DNA of 64,000 nucleotides, taken from assembly GCA_019925095.2 (NCBI GenBank), contig CM034415.1, positions 10,776,333-10,840,332 on the forward strand, given 5' to 3'. The position numbers and the translations under genes are program-made. This document shows, in pieces, positions 20,501 to 32,000 of this stretch (positions are counted from its first letter, which is position 1; each line of letters opens with the position of its first letter). Origin of the DNA: Dendrolimus kikuchii (lineage: Eukaryota; Arthropoda; Insecta; Lepidoptera; Lasiocampidae). The notes beneath the pieces are model-generated. The model was given only the letters and a program-made list of their open reading frames with translations, searched no databases and was not told the origin of the DNA.

Positions 20501-23500
20501 ATACGTTAGCGGCTTCCCATCTTCCAAATACAGCCGTCACTGCCGGAGGAGCTGCCACACTTCAAGAAACCCTGAAACGCCGCAAATATGCATCCATCGG
20601 TGACGGATACATATTTGTGGCTTTTGGGGTTGAGACTTTGGGGCCATGGGGACGTGAGGCTCATCAACTTTATCGAGACCTTTCAAGGCGATTGAAAGAA
20701 GTCTCGCGTGACCAAAGGGCTGGCCTATATTTAGGGCAACGTATTAGCGTTGCCATACAACGCGGGAATGCGGCCAGCATTTTGGGAACGCTCCCCACCG
20801 AGAGCGATCTGGACTACATCTTTTACTTGTAAATATGTATATAATAGTAACCCTTTATCGTGTACATGTATTTATATAATTAAATACTAACGGCTCGTCC
20901 CAGCTTCGCGCGGGTGGACATTTATTTTAAACGTTTTGTGATAATAATGTAGCATTCTAATGATGCGCTAGGATCAGCGCGAGCGTAACTACGTTCTAAG
21001 TCTCACGCTCTTCCTGCCATAAGCGCGGGGCACGTGGGAGGAGGGTGGTTTTAGTGGAGTATTGAGTTGGTCGGTAGGTTGGTTTCGAGTCTCCACACAA
21101 GCCGGTCGATTAGTGTTTGGCAGCCTCCAGGGGATTGCCTCCATAATCGACTAGAGTCTAATCCCTAACAAAGGACCCGGTATTGGGCGAAATGCATTTC
21201 CCCCGCCTTAAAAAAAAGCATTCTAATGGTCCCGTGGCCTGGTTTATTGCCAGGCCGCGATCCAGGCGACCAGGACGCGGGAAACCGCGACCATGATCCA
21301 GACTTGGTCGAGAGAGTTGGAAACTCCTATGGCTGGCGTTGAGACCGTGGAGGCGGTGCGCCCGCACCTGTTGCGCGGGAACGCGGGACCCTGACCTTCA
21401 GGATGACGCAGATACTTACCGGGCATAGGTGCTTCGATAAGTATCTGATTCATATCGCGGGCTACCTGCCTTCCCCTCAATGTCGCCAATGTGGCGCATA
21501 GGACACTGCGTTGCATACGCTGGTTGAGTGCGCAGCACGGGTACCGCAGAGATTTGAACTCGAGACTCGTATTTTTATTACAACATACATACATACATAA
21601 CTTCACGCCAGTTCCCTTGCGGGGTAGGCACGGACAACAGCGCGCCATTTAGGCTTATTCTTACACATCTCACTTGCTTCTTTGACATTCAAAACTCTTG
21701 TCATGCACGCTCCTCTGTTCTTAAGGCTCCTGAATCACCTTCTGCTGGTACACGATCAATTTGATCATGGAAGGTGTGTCGTGGCCTGCCACGACTTCTG
21801 CATCCATCCACTTTTGCATTGTATATCTGTTTAGTCATTCTTTCATCATGCATTCTTTCCACATGCCCGAACCACCGGAGCAAGATCTTTTTATTACAAG
21901 ATTCCCTAATAATATCACACGATACCACAAACTTCTGGGGTTGTGACCAAAATTCTCCATTTTTTTAATTTTTGTCTATCTGCCTCTGCTGCGTTTGTCT
22001 TTACCGTCTAAAGGCAGAATCTTGACAACAGACGGTTATGTCCATATTGGGAAGGTTCCACTTCACGACGTGATAACCTAGAAGAGGGTAGGTGTTTGGG
22101 GGGAGGGGGGGGGGATAAAAGACGGGATATTGAGAAAAGATATTTTTATCCGTGCAGGAACGGAGAAAGAATACAATTTCTTGCGGCCGGGCGACTTGTC
22201 GTAAGAGGCGACAGAAGAACCCACTGTCCAGATGGTCGGGCATTTGCCCGACTGGATGGCTATCACCCTTGGTCTAAAGTATATCGCCATAACAACCTTG
22301 AGTTGTGTTCCGGCATTAGTGACCAGGTTTCAGTGTCCCTAAAGAGAGCAGCAGCGCATTTGTAGCAACTTTGGTGTTGCAAATGTCCATAGGCGATGGT
22401 AACCGCTTTCCATCAAGTGGGCCGTCTGCCTGTCTGCTGAACTCCTGCAATAAAAAAAGGATAGATGGGACGCCACTGCCACGTGGCTTCTCACGAATGT
22501 GACATTGGTCATTCGGAGTCCCAGGCTCGTGTAGTCATACAACTTCTGCTGGACGGAGAGATGTCCAGTTGTTATTACCAACGAATTGTATTTTTAATTA
22601 CAGTAAAGCAGCCTATTATAATGGAGTTGGAATCAGGTTCAAGAAAGGCACAATGGCACATGACAGTAAGTAATAATATTGAAGAACGTAACTCTTACTA
22701 CTCAGCCACGATCTTGCCGCTACAACCGACGATTAAAGCTTTGACCAAACAGCGGACGGGTCGGGACGGCGACTCCTGATGTGATGATCCCGCTAGCATC
22801 GCGTCGGCCGACCCGTCGCACTCGGTGCGATTTCTGGAGTCTTTTAGTGTTTACCTGGATCATACGCACTTGGTGCACTCAATAGTGTCTGTCCATAGTG
22901 TTTCTATTGGTGGGAGTTGCTTATTTTAAAATAACACTCGACGTGGACTGGACTGTTATATGTGCTATTATATGTGAGCAATGTGAAGCGAATGAGCAAG
23001 TAAGTGCGCGAGAGTCTTTCCGAATTAGCTTAAAAGGGTCATCGTCTCTGCCTGATGATGGCAGAACCGGTATCGAGCCGCGAGGTTACTGCTCTTTGCC
23101 CCGGAACAAGTTTCGCATGATACAACTACCCCCCGGTGACGGGGAGCCGCCAGACACATAAGGGGTATGTCAGCGGCTCGCGTTGGCCATCTCGGGCTTT
23201 AGGGGGCCATCTGCGACATCTGGTGGCCTGTTCACAACTTTAAATATTACGTGCGCTCTGAGCACAGTGCTGTTTGACAATCTTTGCGAGTGAAAGAGAG
23301 CGACGATGGTAACAAAGCGTAACGGTAAAATTAACGATTAAATATTTTTACCGGTAATATGGAAGAAATAACGGTAAGTTGATATAACGATATTTATTTT
23401 TACCGTTATCTGAAATTAGCATACCACATCTTTACCGGCATTTGAAGCCCTGCGTTAACGCCAATGAATGGCCAAGTAAGCCGCGGAAGTAGCCAGCGGA

Positions 23501-26500
23501 AAGCCCGCGAAGGCCACCGAACGCCGCAGATTGGCCAACGAGAGCTGCTGATAAGCCATCGCCATGCGGAGAAGACTCGAGCAGCTCCAAACCCAATTAC
23601 CGGTGGGTAGTTGCCCATCTAAGGAATGCTCCGGTGGTTCGGACATGTAGAAAGAATGCATGATGAAAGAATGAATAAACAGATATACAATGCAAAAGTG
23701 GATGGATGCAGAAGTCGTGGAAGGCCACGACACACTTTCCATGATCAAATTGATCGTGTACTAGCAGAAGGTGATGTTAGGAGCCTTAAGAACAGACGAG
23801 CGTGCATGACAAGAGTTATGAATGTCAAAGAAGCAAGTGAGGTGTGTAAGAATAAGCCTAAATGGCGCTCTGTTGTTCGTGCCTACCCCGCAAGGGAACT
23901 GGCGTGAAGTTATGTATGTATGTATGTAATTGCCCACTGAGTTGCAGCCGGGGTAAAGAGGTATACCTCGAGGCCCCAACCTCCTCATTACAAACCGAGA
24001 AAGAAGACCCTGGAAAAAAAAACGTTGTGTCTGTTGATTGTTTCGATAACATGTAGTCGTAATAAAGCCAATTCTTAAGTCAGATTAAAGCCTCCCTATT
24101 ATAAATACGGTAGATAGAAAGAAACAAAATCGCAACAGCGCATGTATCACAGAGGCTGTGCATGGGTCGCGTGTACCAGCGCAAACCTCGGTAAGAATGG
24201 CAACGTCGCCTGAAGTAACGTAAAATTTATTGATACAATCATAAAGTTACCAAGTAACGGTAAAAAGATTATAACGGTAGGGCAATATCTTTTACGAAAA
24301 TACCGTTAATTAGCTATATTTTTAAAAGCAATTAACAACGTTTTCAAGCCGTGCGTTAACTAGTGAAGGTATAAAACTTGCGTGATCATTTTTCTATGAA
24401 TAAAAGGTGTCTTTTTTACAGAATGTCTAGAATACCTCTCCACTCTGCCATATGAATCCTTAACATATACGAGCATCGACAAGACATTGTCTGAATTGAA
24501 TTGCAAGATAGTTTCCACATACCTCACTCAAGGAGGGGGTATTGCGGGTGGGAGGGCCGCCGAAAGAGACAGATATCCCCATATGGTAAGGAGTTTTCGC
24601 TGTGCTTGAAAGAGACGACATAAATACGCTTCAGTATGACGATTATTTACACTGTTCACTTCTTTTTTTATTGCATGAGTTGGAAACCGGTTAGCGTCGC
24701 TGCCGCTCTCTTAAGGAAGACTGGAACCTGGCCACTAATGCCGAAACACAACTCAAGGTTCTTATGGCGGCATACTCTAAACCAGGGGTGGTAGCCATTC
24801 AGTCGGGCAAACACCCTACTACGTGGCTGTGAGTTGTTTTATCGCCTCTTATGACAGGCCACCCGGCAGCAGGAGATTGTATTCTTTCTCCATTCCTGCA
24901 CGGATCAAAAATCAGTTAGCAGTTCATCGATAGAATAATATTAAAAAAAAAGTTTTTAAACCAATTTTATATATATATATATATCCGTGCAGGAACGGAG
25001 AAAGAATACAATTTCCTGCGGCCGGGCGGCCTGTCGTAAGAGGCGACTTAACAACCCACAGCCAGGTGGTAGGGTATTTGCTCGACTGGATGGCGACCAC
25101 CCCTGGTCTAGAGTATGCCTCCATAACAACTTTGTGTTGTGTTCCAGCATTAGTGACCAGGTTCTAGACTCACTTAAGAGAGCAGCGGCGCATTTGTAGT
25201 ACCTTTGGTGTTGCAAATGTCCATAGGCGATGGTAGGATAGGATGACTTTCCATCCAGTGGGCCGTCTGCCTGTCTGCTGAACTCCTGCAATAAAAAAAA
25301 TATATATATATACATACATACATACATAATTTCACGCCAGTTCCCTTGCGGGGTAGGCACGAACAACAGAGCGCCATTTAGGCCCATTCTTACACACCTC
25401 ACTTGCTTCTTTGACATTCATAACTCTTGTCATGCAAGCTCGTCTGTTCTTAAGGCTCCTGACATCACCCTCTGCTAGTACACGATCAATTTGATCATGG
25501 AAGGTATATACTTAATATACATATCTACAAGACATGTAAATATTTATTATATTCCAACGTCAGGTAGCATTTTTTGATCTAGGTTTTAAATAGTGGTAGC
25601 GATTTTGCTTATCTGACAGCATCAAGAAATTGTTGTAATTGAATATATATGTGCAAAATGTGAGTAAAACATGTTTTCAGGCACTACTTGGCTATGGGAA
25701 TGATCTCAAATCAGTGCAATGGTTATGTGGCGGCTCGGTCATCAGCGAGAAGTTCGTCCTAACAGCAGCTCATTGTATTTTCACAAAATTGTGAGTATTT
25801 GCAAATGTCTAATCTCAGAACAATAACAAAACCTTGGTATTGAAACCACGCTAAAATGAAACACGATGTAAAAAATCCGCGATGTCCGCTGGCAGCGGGC
25901 CTGAGGGTCCAAGCTACCGGTGGTTAAAACTAGAGACAGGAACCTCCTCACCAAACGGGCCGTGTCTAGCAGGGCTGCCTTCTCCATCCGACCATACACC
26001 CAGAAAAAATATCTTACATTATTTTCTAAATGATATAGGTGGACAAGGGATACTTTTCATCCCGGATAATGGGATAGATTTACATAAAGGTTATCCCAGA
26101 TAATAGTAATTTTGACCATTTTGGTCATTTTGGGGAATAGTTTGAATGGAGCGTTAGGTAATCTTCTAGGCGCTAAGAACCTCAGCCAGAAGGCCCAGCT
26201 CGCCATACACAACGCGGTGCTGGTACTTACGCTCACGTATGGAAGCGAGAGTTGGGTATGGAAGAGAGAGCATGAAAGTAGAGTAAACGCGGTTGAGATG
26301 CGAGCACTGCGCAAAATCTGCGGAGTGACGCTCGCGGACCGCGTTCGTAATACCGAAGTAAGAAAGAGAGTTGGTCTGAAAGAGAGTGTCGGGGTGAAGG
26401 TAAGGAAAGGAATGCTCCGGTGGTTCGGGCATGTGGAAAGAATGCATGATGAAAGAATGACTAAACAGATATACAATGCAAAAGTGGATGGATGCAGAAG

Positions 26501-28984
26501 TCGTGGAAGGCCACGACACACCTTCCGTGATCAAATTGATCGTGTACTAGCGGAGGGTGATGTCAGGAGCCTTAAGAACAGACGAGTGTGCATGACAAGA
26601 GTTATGAATGTCAAAGAAGCAAGTGAGGTGTGTAAGAATGGACCTAAACGGCGCTCTGTTGTTCGTGCCTACCCCGCAAGGGAACTGGCGTGAAGTTATG
26701 TATATATGTATGTTGGTCATTTTGGACATTTGGATAATTTTGGTTATTTTGACCATTTCGGTCAATTTGGCTATTTTGATAATATTGGCCATTTTGGTCA
26801 TTTAGTCGATTTGCTCAGTTTGACCATTCTAGTCATTTCGGTCAATTTGGCTATTTTGCTCATTTAGACATTTTGGTCGATTCGTTCGATTTGGTCATTC
26901 TGGTCGATTTGGTAATTTTGATCGATGTAATCATTTGGTCGTTAGGTGTAATTTAATACATATGTAGTTTTAATAACGAAAATGGGCATAGATACTTTTC
27001 ATCCTAGGATCCCAGGGAGATGGGATAGTTTGTGTTATAAAATGAAGCGAATCTTCCAGGAGAGCAATTTGCAATAATATAATAGTACATTATGGTACTA
27101 GTGTGTAACATTGGTGATTATCGCCGAGGCGCTATTGAGACTCGAGCCGTAGGCGAGGGTCTTAAGAGAGCCGAGGACGGTAATCATCAATACACACGTG
27201 TATCATACGACGTTTTTCAACACACTTGTGAATAAAATAACAACAAAAACTCATTTTATTTAGTAGATAAAAAAAAGTTATATATGAGTGAAAGTTTTAT
27301 TTATTAAACACGTACGAGTTAAAATTATTTATTTAAATAAGAAGTTGCATGAAATGAGCAAGCAATAGGAACATTAATTTATTTGTTCTATAGAACACGA
27401 TCTTTTTTTTTTTTTGAATAAAAACTTTTTTAAGAACAAAGCAACTCAACCAATAAAATTTAAAAAAAAATCTATAACTCACTAGTGAGTTATAATGTTT
27501 TTTACTCACAGTTTGATAATGGGTGTCATTCTGTGCCTAATTGCGGTGACCATAGAGCCACTTTATGAGCAAGTGTGTTGAAAAAATTTTCAACAACGTA
27601 ACCTGTATTAATGCTCTTTTACCCGTGGTCCAGCCGCGGGGTACCTTTTGCGCGCAGCTCGTCGCGCCTGTAATATATATATTTGTGGTGCACGCTGATG
27701 GTGGTGGTTCTAGGATACCCAGGTTGATGTATTTGTGGAAGTTAAACACTGTTAGATGGTGAAAACTTGTAATAGTAAACTTTACATATGAGAGCGCCTG
27801 CCTTCGGCTACAACCCAAACGGAATGCAACTACAATGTTGCTAATATAAAATATTTTATGTTGGTGTTGCCAACACTTTTTTTTTTAATTTGTCTGACAT
27901 ATATAAGTATACCTATTGAAATTTATTTGGAAGCATAAGTATAGGATTACATCTTTAAAACACAGTTATTGTATTTTTTTGTTTTTTATTGCAGGAGTTC
28001 AGCAGACAGGCAGACGGGCCACTGGATGGAAAGCGGTTACCATCGCCTATGGACATTTGCGACACCAAAGGTGCTACAAATGCGCTGCTGCTCTCTTAAG
28101 GGAGACTGGAACCTGGTCACTAATGCCGGAACATAACTCAAGGTTGTTATGGCGACATGCTTTAGACCAGGGGTGGTAGCCATCCAGTCGGGCAAATGCC
28201 CTACCACCTGGCTGTGGGTTGTTTTGTCGCCTCTTACGACAGGCCGCCTGGCCGCAGGAAATTGTATTCTTTCTCCGTTCCTGCACGGATAAAAATTATG
28301 TATGTTATTTAATATGGTCTGGGGGTCTGGGATCGGCCCCAGAATCGTCCGTTGTATATTACCCATAACACAAGCGTGACTTGCTTAGCTTGGGGATAGA
28401 CAACGTGTGATTGTCTGTTGATTATTTATTTCTATTTATTAAAGCAAACCACACTTCTTACTCAATAAATCAAATGTATGTATTCTTAAAAAAACAAAAC
28501 TACCTTCAATTCAAATTCACAACGTGACTTCTTCATCTCAACTTCATTGATTAAATACTAGCTGACTCGGCAAACTTCGTACGGCCTCAGAACCAATAAA
28601 CAAAAAAGCTGAATGATAATTGCAGACTGTTTCAACTTTAGTAAAAAATGTGGTCAAAACTTAACCGGAACGAACATCAAACGTTCAAAAACAATCAAAA
28701 CAAAAAATTTAAAAAAAACTTCACTTTTAAATTTAATTTTATTTCTAAACGACTTAAATTTAATAGATTTATTTCTAAACGACGGGACCAACATCAAATG
28801 TTTGACAAGTAGAAATAGTTTCTAAGGGAAAGCGAAGTTGTTGTTTTTACTATATTCCAAGCATTTGATCATATTTACTCACCTTTTAAACCTTCCCTGG
28901 ACTTCCACAAATAATTCAAAACCAAAATTAGCCAAATCAGTCAAGCCGTTCTCGAGTTTTAGCGGGACTAACGAACAGCAATAG

Positions 28985-29057
<73 letters not shown>

Positions 29058-32000
29058 TTTTCATATATCTGCCGGAGCGCTTTTGATCTCACACACACAT
29101 ACCACTAAACCACACTGCACACAGACCACCACAATACACAGTTCATCACAAGTAAAGCACGTTCGCCTTCGTGAATTGTAAGAATTATAACAATTTGTGT
29201 TGGAATATGACATAAAGATGACAACCTTTATTTCCTAGTGGAAACGTGAGTTATGTTGCTGTGGGCATGCTAAGAAGAACTGACCCCCCGGAAATTTGGC
29301 AGCGCATTAAAGTGAAGAGAATAATACCTTACCCAGAGTACAAATCATCATCTAAATATCACGATATTGCATTGCTAGAGACTGAAGTACAGTAAGTTTT
29401 TTATTGTTGTTGAAAAATCTTCGTAATAAACAAATCTGCAGGTGAGACATTCATGTATATTGTTAAATTACGACAGAAATGGCGCAATAAATTAAAAAGA
29501 AAATTATTTTAACCGTTACAGCTTTTATCCATTATAATTAACACAACATTTTATACATACATATATGCATGTAAGGTGCCTAAAACAGTGACATTCAAAA
29601 GAAAATGACACAAATTAGAAATTATATTAACGTCTCACTGGAGTTTCATTGCATCATACAAGCTAGAAACCGATGTATACATTTTAAGATCATCAGCATA
29701 CCAGAAGTGTAGGAAAAAATAAACATTCAACTAAATCATTCAAAAATGCAACAAAAAGCAATGGACCTAAATGAGAACCTTGCGGAACACCAAAAGTAAC
29801 TAAAACAAGAGAAAAAGTTATAACCCTTAAGTACGACTAACTGATTTCTACGACTAAGATGAGTTTTTAACCATTGGAGAAGATTACCATGTATGCCCAC
29901 TATTTCAATTTTATTGCATAATATTAAATTATCCACTTTATAAAAAGCTTTAGAAAAGTCAGTACATACTGAGTAACTTGAATGTTTGTAGCAAATTATG
30001 AACAAATATAGTTTTTATATTCTAAAAGGTTAGTTGTAGTTGATTCATTTTTAACAAATCCATGTTGATTAGACAAATGTAAGGGTTTTAAATGATCATA
30101 AAGTTAACCGTAAACTACAGATTCAAATAACTTAGCAAAATAAGATAAGAGGCTAATTGGTTGGTAGTTATTACGTTTGTTTTATCACCTGTTTTATGAA
30201 CTTTAATAATGTGAGCATATTTCCAAACAGTAGGAAACGCTCGTGTTGCTATTGTTTTGTTGATATTAAGAGGTAGTGCTATTTCATCACCATAACGTTT
30301 CGGAAATAAAGGTAGGATGTCATCAGGACCACACCCATTATTAGAATCTAGTTTAAATAAAACATGTAGTTCATTAATAACTAAATGGCTAATTGCTCAA
30401 TTGTATTTAATATTAAATAGCTTGAGGAATCAACCTTTTCAAAAACCAACCCGAAATAAGTGGAGAATAATTCACGAATACTTTTAAGACCAGTGGCAGT
30501 CTAGTCTATGTATGATATTGTATCTGATATATTATTGCTAGAGAATTTTTATTGGTGACATATCTCCCAAAAGTGTTACCATTGCATCTTATAGTATCCT
30601 CAACTCAACTTACATAGCTCCTAGAAGCATCAGACATATAAGCGTTTTACTGCGGTTTCGCAATAGAGCAAAAGTATCATAGTCACGTGGGATACCATGA
30701 TTATTTCTTGTACAGCTTATGGTATTTGGATTTCTCCTTGATACAGTGTTATATTGATGTTGTACATACATACATACATAACTTCACGCCAGTTCCCTTG
30801 CGGGGTAGGCACGAGCAACAGAGCGCCATTCAGGCTTATTCTTACACACCTCACTTGCTTCTTTGACATTCATAGCTCTTGTCATGCACGCTCGTCTATT
30901 CTTAAGGCTCCTGACATCACCTGATATTTATGTTGTCATTAGATAATTTACAACTATTATCATAACAGCAAACCAACACAGATCCGCCTTACAAAATATA
31001 TGTTATTTTGATTGTTAATTAATTATATGATCATAACTAGCTTTGAATATGTAATTTGAGAACAGAGAACTTAAATTATGCTTTTTCTTACGCCATCTAT
31101 TAATTAAGTAGTATATAATGATCTCACAAAAGGGCGTTATTTTAAACTATTACCGAAATTCTCGAAAATATAAAACAATGAAGGACATTACGGGGGACAT
31201 CATAAGGTATTCCATATCCCGCCATCTGCATTGCCTTCGTGGGAAACAACTTTCTAAATACTATCTACAAACTATTTTTGCATCGTTAGCAATCTGGGGG
31301 TACATATACGTACGCGCCCACGCACACACACACACGTATCCATATTATACATAAGTGTAAGTGTGTGTGTGTATTGCGCGTGATTTACTGTTTCGCTGTT
31401 GAAGTTATCAATTAATGTTTCTTTCTTTAGATGTTTATTGCGCGTGATTTACTGTTTCGCTGTTAAAGTTATCAATTAATGTTTCTTTCTTTAGATGTTT
31501 ATTGCGCGTTATATACTGTTTCGCTGTTAAAGTTATCAATTAATGTTTCTTTCTTTAGATGTTTATTGCGCGTGATTTACTGTTTCGCTGTTAAAGTTAT
31601 CAATTAATGTTTCTTTCTTTAGATGTTTATTGCGCGTGATTTACTGTTTCGCTGTTAAAGTTATCAATTAATATTTCTTTCTTTAGATTTAAGTTTAGTA
31701 AAGCCGTTTTACCAGCATGTTTGGATACAGCAGAGCCACAGCCCGAGCCCCCTTTTAATATACTCCAGGTGACTGGTTGGGGGGCGCTTGACTCTAAGCA
31801 GTCTTCTCTTGCAGACACTTTACAAGTGGTTAGTCGTCTTTTATTGCTTCTTTGACACGCTTCTGCTAGTTTCTTGTACTTGTATGCATCAAGTAGTGGC
31901 CGCTTGCGACTCCGTCTGCGTGTGTCTAGAATATTCGCAAGATGGGCGTAACTGCTGTTTCAGCAAGGGTCGCCTTGTCGCTTATCTACGCCTACGGGTT

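Noticed and set aside
22613..22669. Missing CLIP exon candidate (TTTAATTACAG to GTAAGT)
   Set aside because: Phase 0 from the previous exon meets TAA at once, and the block has no cysteines.
22898..23161. 87-codon open frame in a protease intron
   Set aside because: No domain recognised, lies in repeat-like GC-richer sequence, and phases do not join the protease.
24132..24178. Short splice-flanked block with a Cys
   Set aside because: Open but only one cysteine, while three are required, and the length does not restore phase well.
26057..26534. Long - strand frames opposite RTE-A copies (also at 72-356, 4867-5149, 23455-23748, 39106-39327)
   Set aside because: They recur wherever RTE-A occurs and are shadows of its coding strand; their shared sequence is not an independent gene.
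28987..29055. Replication origin or promoter from the (AT)n tract
   Set aside because: Simple dinucleotide repeat at the end of a Helitron; nothing else supports a function.
31372..31686. CRISPR-like array
   Set aside because: Units are contiguous and near-identical with no unique spacers; it is a tandem repeat in a eukaryotic intron.
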